From: Bacteroidota bacterium
GTDB taxonomy: Bacteria; Bacteroidota; Bacteroidia; UBA7662
NCBI GenBank assembly: GCA_016868485.1
Contig: VGGT01000122.1
Span: forward strand, 1 to 6,200
Length of the DNA stretch: 6,200 nt
Direction of reading: 5' to 3'
The notes beneath the pieces were generated by a model. It did not search any database. It was not told the DNA's origin and saw nothing but the letters and a program-made list of their open reading frames with translations. Below, piece after piece: positions 1-4,520 of this stretch. The translations under genes were made by a program, and so were the position numbers. The first letter of the stretch is position 1. Each line of letters begins with the position of its first letter.

Positions 1-191
1 ACATTTTGGCCCAAGGCCTCTTGCTTCACCCGTTCCGTGAATTCTTTGGCAATATTGAAATGAACATCCGCATCGAGCAAAGCCCTGCGAATTTCCTTCA
101 TGGTTTCGGAAACATTATTTTCCGAAATGCGCCCTTGCCCTTTTAAGGTACGAAAAGCGGATTCAAATTTATCGGTAAGACGTTCAAACAT
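1..191 (-). CDS. ffh: Signal recognition particle GTPase Ffh, N-terminal part (cut by window edge)
   Basis: The reverse strand from 191 reads MFERLTDKFESAFRTLKGQG and continues with RISENNVSETMKEIRRALL, DADVHFNIAKEFTERV and KQEALGQN up to the window edge. This matches the start of the four-helix N domain of Ffh (SRP54), including the highly characteristic L-K-G-Q-G-[RK]-I and R-R-A-L-L-(D/E)-A-D-V motifs. Ffh is the cytoplasmic GTPase that, with SRP RNA, binds signal sequences of nascent membrane and secreted proteins and docks at FtsY. Only 63 full codons are visible; the G domain and the M domain lie outside. The start is the ATG at 189-191, where family members normally start. It follows the sigma factor gene on the same strand after 62 bases, so co-transcription is possible. 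Family identity rests on motif recognition, without an alignment. Confidence 0.93.
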   Translation of the reverse strand, partial: MFERLTDKFESAFRTLKGQGRISENNVSETMKEIRRALLDADVHFNIAKEFTERVKQEALGQN

Positions 192-196
192 GGCGG

Positions 197-204
197 CAAA
201 AATA
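197..204 (-). promoter_or_regulatory. TANNTTTG match just before ffh
   Basis: The reverse strand reads TATTTTTG, an exact match to the Bacteroidota -7 consensus TANNTTTG. Only five bases separate it from the ffh ATG, so a transcript from it would be almost leaderless. No TTG-type -33 element lies at the usual distance (the nearest is about 29 bases upstream). It may be coincidental in a T-rich stretch, with ffh being read from the sigma promoter instead. Confidence 0.25.
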
Positions 205-211
205 AGCCTTC

Positions 212-225
212 ACGGGAATCCCCGT
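212..225. other. Small hairpin in the sigma-ffh gap
   Basis: ACGGG and CCCGT form a perfect 5-bp stem with a 4-base loop between the sigma factor and ffh genes. On the minus strand the next run of T (TTTTT, complement of 198-202) is about ten bases downstream, too far for a good intrinsic terminator. It could attenuate or process a sigma-ffh transcript, or be meaningless. A second T tract (complement of the A run at 239-247) follows the sigma stop codon directly, but only a weak stem precedes it. Confidence 0.3.
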
Positions 226-253
226 TGGGTAATCAACTAAAAAAAAACGATCG

Positions 254-1117
254 TTAACCGAGATAATTCTTCAGCAGCTTGCTGCGTGAGGTGTGCCTTA
301 AGCGCTTGAGGGCTTTGTCTTTAATCTGACGCACTCTTTCGCGGGTCAATTCGAATTGGGCGCCGATATCTTCTAATGAGCGTGCATGACTTGCACCTAT
401 GCCAAAGTAAAGTTGAATGACTTGACGCTGACGCTCAGTAAGGGTGTTGAGCGAACGTTCAATTTCACTGGCTAGTGATTCTTGCATCAGGATACTGTCA
501 CTCCTGGGCGCATCATCGTTAACCAACACATCCAGGAGGGTATTTTCTTCGCCCTGAACAAATGGCGCATCCATCGAAATATGGCGTCCGCTGATGCTCA
601 TCGTATTCTCTACTTCGTCGGCCGATATCTGCAGCATCTCAGCCAGTTCATAAACCGACGGATCGCGTTCATGCTGTTGTTCTAGCTGGGAAAAAGCTTT
701 TCCTATTTTATTGAGGGAGCCTACCCGGTTTAAGGGCAAACGCACAATGCGTGAGTGTTCGGCAAGGGCCGATAAAATGGATTGACGAATCCACCAAACG
801 GCATAGGAAATAAACTTGAATCCACGGGTTTCATCGAAACGTCGGGCAGCCTTGATCAAGCCGAGATTGCCTTCGTTGATCAGGTCACTGAGGGTTAAAC
901 CTTGATTTTGATATTGCTTGGCCACTGACACCACAAAACGCAGGTTGGCTTTGGTGAGTTTCTCGAGGGCAGCCTGATCACCTTCTTTGATTTTTTTGGC
1001 CAGGATCACTTCCTCTTCGGGGGTGATCAGGTCTACTTTGCCAATTTCTTGAAGGTATTTCTCGAGCGACTGACTTTCCCGATTGGTAATGGATTTGGTA
1101 ATTTTTAACTGCCTCAT
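254..1117 (-). CDS. rpoD: Primary (housekeeping) RNA polymerase sigma factor, RpoD/SigA type
   Basis: This 287-residue protein directs RNA polymerase core to promoters of housekeeping genes. Visible domains: region 1.2 at about 15-45 (SLEKYLQEIGKVDLITPEEE); region 2 at about 46-125, with the core-binding and -10 recognition helices (NLRFVVSVAKQYQ, DLINEGNLGLIKAARRFD, GFKFISYAVWWIRQSI); region 3 at about 126-200; region 4 at about 215-280, ending in a helix-turn-helix (SLEDIGAQFELTRERVRQIK) for the -33/-35 element. It lacks region 1.1 and the long insert of proteobacterial RpoD, as is usual for the roughly 287-residue primary sigma of Bacteroidota; MRQLKITKSITNRES is the typical N-terminus there, which fixes the start at 1117. 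No Shine-Dalgarno sequence precedes the ATG. The leader contains the 19-bp repeat array. The gene order continues into ffh. An alternative group 2 sigma is less likely given the classic N-terminus and intact region 2. Confidence 0.96.
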   Translation of the reverse strand: MRQLKITKSITNRESQSLEKYLQEIGKVDLITPEEEVILAKKIKEGDQAALEKLTKANLRFVVSVAKQYQNQGLTLSDLINEGNLGLIKAARRFDETRGFKFISYAVWWIRQSILSALAEHSRIVRLPLNRVGSLNKIGKAFSQLEQQHERDPSVYELAEMLQISADEVENTMSISGRHISMDAPFVQGEENTLLDVLVNDDAPRSDSILMQESLASEIERSLNTLTERQRQVIQLYFGIGASHARSLEDIGAQFELTRERVRQIKDKALKRLRHTSRSKLLKNYLG

Positions 1118-1126
1118 AAAACTATT

Positions 1127-1240
1127 TAGAAGTGATTGGAGTAACTAGAAGTGATTGGAGTAAATAGAAGTGATTAGAATATTGAGAAGGGAATAGAATA
1201 TAGAGAAGGGAATAGAATACAGAGAAGGGAATAGAACGGA
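1127..1240. repeat. Six 19-bp tandem repeats ahead of the primary sigma gene
   Basis: There are six consecutive units of exactly 19 bp. On the plus strand, units 1 and 2 (1127-1145, 1146-1164) read TAGAAGTGATTGGAGTAAC and the same with a final A. Unit 3 (1165-1183, TAGAAGTGATTAGAATATT) starts like the first type and ends like the second. Units 4, 5 and 6 (1184-1202, 1203-1221, 1222-1240) read GAGAAGGGAATAGAATATA, the same with CA at the end, and a last copy ending ACGGA. The array ends nine bases before the sigma start codon (at 1117, read leftward). In the sense of sigma transcription every copy is pyrimidine-rich with a CTTCT-like junction. No ORF of note spans it. Because units stay in 19-bp register despite two sequence types, it looks like stepwise tandem duplication. 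Confidence 0.93.
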
Positions 1241-1403
1241 AGGAAAACGAAAGCTTTCAAAGCGACACCCTCTAAAAACGACAAGAGGCGTAAAAAGTTC
1301 CCGAACAGTAAGAATAAAAGAATAAGCGTCAAATGAACCATTATCTCGTTGCGTTGTTCATTGAATCAGATGAAAAATTGATTCATCCAAAAACGAAGAT
1401 CAA
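1241..1403. other. Non-coding divergent region between sigma repeats and DUF2452 gene
   Basis: This AT-rich stretch holds no credible ORF. It should contain the promoters of two divergent genes, but I find no exact TANNTTTG on either strand. On the minus strand two 7-of-8 matches occur, TTCATTTG (complement of 1330-1337) and TCGCTTTG (complement of 1257-1264). The latter has a TTG 16 bases upstream, which makes it the better of two weak candidates for the sigma promoter. Small symmetric elements are a 10-bp palindrome GAAAGCTTTC (1249-1258) and a 5-bp stem CCTCT/AGAGG (1269-1273 with 1284-1288). Functions are inferred only from position. Confidence 0.5.
1332..1387. promoter_or_regulatory. Cluster of inverted repeats upstream of DUF2452 gene
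   Basis: Two 7-bp perfect inverted repeats lie almost end to end. AATGAAC (1332-1338) pairs with GTTCATT (1356-1362) across 17 bases, and TGAATCA (1362-1368) pairs with TGATTCA (1379-1385) across 10 bases. A third, alternative pairing GATGAA/TTCATC (1369-1374 with 1382-1387) would compete with the second. The last arm ends about 17 bases before the ATG at 1404. The layout would suit dyad binding sites for a regulator, or a structured 5' leader. Short repeats of this length do occur by chance in AT-rich DNA. Confidence 0.35.
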
Positions 1404-1949
1404 ATGATGAAAGAGGTCATTGCAACGCCCAATCATTCCATAGAACATGGGTCCAGACACCATTCGACTAATCAGTCGGCGACATTATCTACTATCGAAG
1501 GCCATGAATACTACACGGGCGAGGCTTCATTTGCCCCGATTGCACTGCACGTTGGCAGCCCGGTCATCAGGCCAATCGACAAAGGAAAGATGAAAAGTCG
1601 TTCTTTGGAAACCGCCAGGGAACAAGCCGAACAACAAATGACCTTGTTGCGCAAGCAGGCCGACTTGTTGATGCAACAAGCAAGAAAAATTGAAGAGCGC
1701 TTAAAGTTGGCTGAGGAAGTCTATGGATCGGATATGGGATTTGAACCCGTAGTTGGGCAAACCTACCATTTGTACATCCGAAAAAATGGTCAACGCGCAC
1801 TTTCCATGATCGGCCCCGACGAATGGGGCGGACGCTCACCCTTTGAAGCATTTGCGGCTTCCGTACGTTTGCTGGGCGACAAAACCTGGGAGGCTGTTGC
1901 AGCAAAGAGTGACCCAGCAGGTGAGGGCCTGCAACTTATTCAGCTGTAG
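1404..1949 (+). CDS. DUF2452 family protein of unknown function
   Basis: This 181-residue soluble protein has no signal peptide or membrane segment. Residues 1-45 are polar, with histidines at 11, 15, 19 and 20, and look disordered. Residues 44-60 (APIALHVGSPVIRPIDK) lead into a long Q/E/K/L-rich helix at about 65-107 that should form a coiled coil. A conserved-looking core at 113-142 follows (FEPVVGQTYHLYIRKNGQ, then SMIGPDEWG). From memory, the G-Q-T-Y-x-L-Y and S-M-(I/L)-x-P-x-E-W-G motifs after a coiled coil are those of the DUF2452 family, whose function is unknown. The start could be the ATG at 1404 or the next codon at 1407; neither has a clear Shine-Dalgarno. It is divergent from sigma and convergent with the 45-residue ORF, whose end it overlaps by 14 bp. 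The gene is real by composition and length; the family assignment is moderately sure. Confidence 0.8.
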   Translation: MMKEVIATPNHSIEHGSRHHSTNQSATLSTIEGHEYYTGEASFAPIALHVGSPVIRPIDKGKMKSRSLETAREQAEQQMTLLRKQADLLMQQARKIEERLKLAEEVYGSDMGFEPVVGQTYHLYIRKNGQRALSMIGPDEWGGRSPFEAFAASVRLLGDKTWEAVAAKSDPAGEGLQLIQL

Positions 1950-2073
1950 CTGAATCCGCCTCTTTGCGGTGGTTTTTGTAGGAACCCAATGTGGTTTTCG
2001 TGAGACCCTGATTGCGCAGACGCGAGACCGTTTTGTTTTTAGCCGCTTTTCTTTTGAGTTTGGTAACCCCCAT
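1936..2073 (-). CDS. Tiny basic protein of 45 residues, unknown function
   Basis: The reverse strand from the ATG at 2071-2073 reads MGVTKLKRKAAKNKTVSRLR, then NQGLTKTTLGSYKNHRKEAD, then SATAE and TAA at 1936-1938. The product is strongly basic, with Lys/Arg clusters in the first half and a short acidic tail, as in ribosomal-protein-like or RNA/DNA-binding peptides. It resembles short K-L-K-R-K proteins I recall from Bacteroidota genomes, but I cannot name a family. Support for a real gene is the exact -7 element TATATTTG 18 bases upstream of its ATG and a start 40 bases after the decarboxylase stop on the same strand. Against it are its small size and the 14-bp tail overlap with the DUF2452 gene. 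An 80-residue ORF in another frame over the same DNA (start 2078) is less convincing because it runs deep antisense into the DUF2452 gene. Confidence 0.6.
   Translation of the reverse strand: MGVTKLKRKAAKNKTVSRLRNQGLTKTTLGSYKNHRKEADSATAE
1938..1955. other. Inverted repeat covering the two convergent stop codons
   Basis: ATTCAGC (1938-1944) and GCTGAAT (1949-1955) form a perfect 7-bp stem with a TGTA loop. It spans the TAG of the DUF2452 gene (1947-1949) and the last base of the TAA of the tiny basic ORF. It may act as a 3'-end stabilising hairpin for either transcript. No T tract follows directly on either side. Confidence 0.45.
1956..1977 (+). terminator. Probable intrinsic terminator of the DUF2452 gene
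   Basis: Six bases after the DUF2452 stop codon, CCGCC (1956-1960) can pair with GGTGG (1968-1972; one G-U pair) across a 7-base loop, followed at once by TTTTT (1973-1977). This is the layout of a rho-independent terminator on the plus strand, with a short stem. It sits next to the inverted repeat at 1938-1955, which could add a second hairpin. It lies inside the coding sequence of the opposing tiny ORF. Confidence 0.5.
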
Positions 2074-2091
2074 GACAAAAAATTTGAGGTG

Positions 2092-2099
2092 CAAATATA
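2092..2099 (-). promoter_or_regulatory. Promoter -7 element for the tiny basic ORF
   Basis: The reverse strand reads TATATTTG, an exact TANNTTTG match, with 18 bases between it and the ATG at 2073. That predicts a leader of roughly a dozen bases. The usual TTG-type -33 partner is not well placed: the nearest TTG is about 23 bases upstream, inside the last codons of the decarboxylase gene. The same element-to-ATG spacing is found in front of the decarboxylase. Confidence 0.55.
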
Positions 2100-2113
2100 C
2101 GAAAAAAGGAAGC

Positions 2114-3496
2114 TTAGTAACCCAATATTTTCAATACCTGTTTGCTGCTCTGCTCTTCCTGAAACAGCTGATAATCGAGGTTGTTATCTTTCGTTTTTCG
2201 AATCAAAACATGCCGAGGTGTTGGGATGAGACAATGGTGAATGCCCCCAGTGCCACTAAGCGTTTCCTGATAGGCGCCCGTATGAAAGAAAGCGACGTAT
2301 TGCGCTTTACGGGTTTTGGGCATCCAGGTGGATGCGTTGTTTTGCTCGGTTTTATAAAAATCTAAGCCATCGCAGGTGATGCCACCAATATTGACCCGCT
2401 CATATTCCGAATCCCAATTATTTAAAGGCAAAACAATGAACTTCTGGTTCATGGCCCAAACATCGGGCAGCATCGTGATCATGCTGCCGTCTACCATGAG
2501 CCATTTCTCCCGGTCATTTTGTTGCTTGCGACCCAATACCTTGAAAATAATGCCCGAGGATTCGGCCACCGTAAAACTTCCAAATTCCGTGATGAGATCG
2601 GGCTCCTCAACATCGTGGTCGTTGCATATCGATTTGATTCGGTTCACAATTTCCCCGATCATGTATTCGTAATCGTATTCGAATTCGAGCGTATTTTTAA
2701 AGGGCAGGCCACCACCGATATCGAGCATATGCAAGTCAGGACATACTTTTTTGAGCTTCACATACGTATTCACCAGCTTCTCCAACTCGTTCCAAAAATG
2801 AGGGGTGTCGTTGAAACCGCTGCTCACAAAAAAATGAAGCAATTCTAAGCGAAAACGCTGATCGTCACGAATCTTGCTCTGGTAAAAATCAACCATTTCG
2901 TCGGCCCGAATACCCAGTCGAGAGGTGTAAAAAGGATAATCTGGCTTTTCCTCGGCCGACAAGCGCATGCCGAGCGAACAAGGCACCTCCACCTCATTGT
3001 CGTAGTAATTAAACTCTTCCTTATTGTCTAAAACAGGGATTATTCGGGTGAAACCATCGTGGATCAGGTCAACGATGTTTTCTTTATAACTGTCCTTTTT
3101 GAATCCATTACACACCACCATAATGTCTTTGGTGATCATGCCCTTGCGCTCCAAGGCCTCAATAATAGGCATGTCAAAAGCCGATGAGGTTTCCAGTTGT
3201 ACGCCCGCCGCCAAAGCCTCTTCGAGAATATGCTTGAAGTGTGAACTTTTTGTGCAATAGCAATAAGTGTAGGAGCCTTTGTAGCTGTGCTTTTCAAACG
3301 CCTCCCGAAACAATCGGTTGGCTGTTTCTATTTTTTGACTTATTAAGGGCAAATAGGTGAAGCGCAGCGGGGTGCCGAATGTCTCCGCCATTTCCATGAG
3401 GTTGATATCGTGGAAATACAACTCATCATCAATGAGTTTCCATCCCTCTTGGGGAAATCCCACGCTTAGGTCTAGAAATTCTGCGTAACTTTGCAT
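2114..3496 (-). CDS. PLP-dependent decarboxylase of the alanine-racemase-fold family, probably arginine decarboxylase
   Basis: This 460-residue cytoplasmic enzyme belongs to the fold-type III family of ornithine, arginine and diaminopimelate decarboxylases: a PLP-binding TIM barrel followed by a beta-domain. Visible motifs: the probable PLP lysine K83 in Y-C-Y-C-T-K-S-S-H; SRLGIR at 192-197; HFFVSSG at 221-227, replacing the usual H-x-H-V-G-S; the glycine loop LDIGGGLPF at 258-266 for the PLP phosphate; EFGSFTVAES at 304-313; CDG at 375-377, where the partner subunit normally gives the catalytic Cys-Asp; GAYQ at 407-410. Arginine specificity is inferred from my memory of similar short Bacteroidota proteins annotated that way and from the neighbouring arginase and ArgS genes. 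It is much shorter than the roughly 630-residue biosynthetic SpeA. Ornithine, lysine, diaminopimelate or carboxynorspermidine decarboxylation are alternatives. The expected product, agmatine, would feed polyamine synthesis. The start at 3496 lies 18 bases after an exact -7 element. Confidence 0.85.
   Translation of the reverse strand: MQSYAEFLDLSVGFPQEGWKLIDDELYFHDINLMEMAETFGTPLRFTYLPLISQKIETANRLFREAFEKHSYKGSYTYCYCTKSSHFKHILEEALAAGVQLETSSAFDMPIIEALERKGMITKDIMVVCNGFKKDSYKENIVDLIHDGFTRIIPVLDNKEEFNYYDNEVEVPCSLGMRLSAEEKPDYPFYTSRLGIRADEMVDFYQSKIRDDQRFRLELLHFFVSSGFNDTPHFWNELEKLVNTYVKLKKVCPDLHMLDIGGGLPFKNTLEFEYDYEYMIGEIVNRIKSICNDHDVEEPDLITEFGSFTVAESSGIIFKVLGRKQQNDREKWLMVDGSMITMLPDVWAMNQKFIVLPLNNWDSEYERVNIGGITCDGLDFYKTEQNNASTWMPKTRKAQYVAFFHTGAYQETLSGTGGIHHCLIPTPRHVLIRKTKDNNLDYQLFQEEQSSKQVLKILGY
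3486..3493 (+). promoter_or_regulatory. Candidate -7 element for the arginase-argS unit
   Basis: TAACTTTG matches TANNTTTG exactly and lies within the first codons of the divergent decarboxylase gene. It predicts a start near 3500 and a leader of about 50 bases for the gene at 3551. There is no TTG at the usual -33 distance. A weaker 7-of-8 match, TAGTTTTA at 3521-3528, lies closer to the ATG and is an alternative. Confidence 0.4.
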
Positions 3497-3514
3497 CGCG
3501 CTGTTTTAGGGGCG

Positions 3515-3522
3515 CAAATTTA
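3515..3522 (-). promoter_or_regulatory. Promoter -7 element of the decarboxylase gene
   Basis: The reverse strand reads TAAATTTG, an exact TANNTTTG match, with 18 bases between it and the ATG at 3496. Start of transcription would be near 3508-3510, giving a leader of about a dozen bases. No clear -33 TTG is seen. The spacing to the ATG equals that at the tiny basic ORF, which strengthens both calls. Confidence 0.6.
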
Positions 3523-3550
3523 GTTTTATTCAGCGAATTAGCGCACGGTC

Positions 3551-4510
3551 ATGGCCGAATGGACATTAATTGAGGTGCGGTCGGAACTGGGCGCGGGTAC
3601 CCGCGGCGCAAGTTTGGGCGTAGATGCGGTTAAAATTGCTGCGCATGACTTCGGATCGCGCTTTTTTCACAGAACCGATCGCTTGTCGGTGCCCGATTGC
3701 AATGAACAGCTCTACGATCCCATTCGAACGCCCTTTGCTCGTCATATAGAGGGGGTCACCGAAGTATGTGGTCGGGTGGCCGATAGTGTTCGGGGCGTTA
3801 TGGAAGCAGGGAAGTTTCCTTTGGTTTTGGCTGGCGATCACAGCAGCGCGGCAGGTACGTTAATTGGGCTTCAACAGGCCTTGCCAGGCAAGCGGTTGGG
3901 GGTGGTATGGATTGATGCGCATGCCGATCTACACTCGCCCTACACTACACCCTCTGGAAATATGCACGGCATGTCTCTAGCCATTGCCGCCGGGACCGAT
4001 AATTTGGCGTGTAAGGTGAATGAACCCGACGAACGAACCAAAAAGGCTTGGGATCAGATCAAGAAAATAGGGGGTAAACAGCCACCTGTTCATCTTTCTG
4101 ATGTGGTTTATGTGGCCTTGCGGGATACCGAACCGCAAGAAGATCACCTCATTAAACAATACGCGAGTAAAGTGATTCTGGTCTCGCAGATCCGCAGACA
4201 AGGCGTAGAAAAGGTGGCCAATGCCGTTTTAACTTCTCTCGACCGATGCGATGCCATTTATGTATCGTTTGATGTGGATTCGCTCGATCCACGGGTGAGC
4301 CAGGGAACGGGCACCCCTGTTCCGAACGGCATCAACGAACGAGAAGCAGGGAAACTCCTCCAAAACCTGGTGGGTAATCCCAAAGTCGTTTGTTTTGAAA
4401 TGGTGGAAATTAACCCGACCCTCGATAAAGAGAACATCATGGCTGAAACCGCATTTGAAATTTTGGTGAAGGTCGCCAATTCCATACAAAACCAAAATTC
4501 AAGTAACTGA
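3551..4510 (+). CDS. Arginase-family ureohydrolase (Mn-dependent), probable arginase
   Basis: This 319-residue cytoplasmic enzyme hydrolyses a guanidino group to urea. The binuclear manganese ligands of the family are all visible: H97 (AGDHS), D122, H124 and D126 (WIDAHADLH), and D241 and D243 (SFDVDSLDP). The loop S135-G-N-M-H139-G-M is arginase-like and H139 matches the catalytic His141 of mammalian arginase I. E286 (VEINP) matches Glu277. This favours arginine to ornithine plus urea over agmatinase. However, aligned by eye, the positions of Asn130 and Asp183 of arginase I, which contact the amino-acid end of arginine, are H128 and E194 here, so specificity is open. The neighbour across the divergent gap is a probable arginine decarboxylase and argS follows after 10 bases. 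Length is normal for the family and the start follows directly into a typical N-terminal strand. No Shine-Dalgarno is seen. Confidence 0.9.
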   Translation: MAEWTLIEVRSELGAGTRGASLGVDAVKIAAHDFGSRFFHRTDRLSVPDCNEQLYDPIRTPFARHIEGVTEVCGRVADSVRGVMEAGKFPLVLAGDHSSAAGTLIGLQQALPGKRLGVVWIDAHADLHSPYTTPSGNMHGMSLAIAAGTDNLACKVNEPDERTKKAWDQIKKIGGKQPPVHLSDVVYVALRDTEPQEDHLIKQYASKVILVSQIRRQGVEKVANAVLTSLDRCDAIYVSFDVDSLDPRVSQGTGTPVPNGINEREAGKLLQNLVGNPKVVCFEMVEINPTLDKENIMAETAFEILVKVANSIQNQNSSN

Positions 4511-4520
4511 CTTCCGGTAT

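Noticed and set aside
239..256. T tract plus AACGATCGTT palindrome after the sigma stop codon as a strong terminator
   Set aside because: The palindrome allows only about three base pairs with a realistic loop. The T run is real (nine bases on the minus strand) but the stem is too weak to call it a terminator.
482..685. Plus-strand ORF of 67 codons
   Set aside because: It is fully antisense to the conserved sigma factor gene, with no independent support.
1127..1240. Tandem 19-bp repeats as plasmid replication iterons or a CRISPR array
   Set aside because: There are no spacers between units, no replication initiator gene is visible, and the flanking genes are chromosomal housekeeping genes.
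1917..1932. GCAGG/CCTGC hairpin as terminator of the tiny basic ORF
   Set aside because: No T tract follows on the minus strand and the hairpin lies within the DUF2452 coding sequence.
1836..2078. An 80-residue minus-strand ORF over the DUF2452 tail and the tiny basic ORF
   Set aside because: It runs over 100 bases antisense into the DUF2452 gene and its product has no recognisable features. The shorter frame starting at 2073 has better placed promoter-like sequence and a coherent basic composition.
2012..2365. Plus-strand ORFs at 1969-2229 and 2012-2365 as hypothetical proteins
   Set aside because: They are antisense to the 3' part of the decarboxylase and to the tiny basic ORF and show no domain features.
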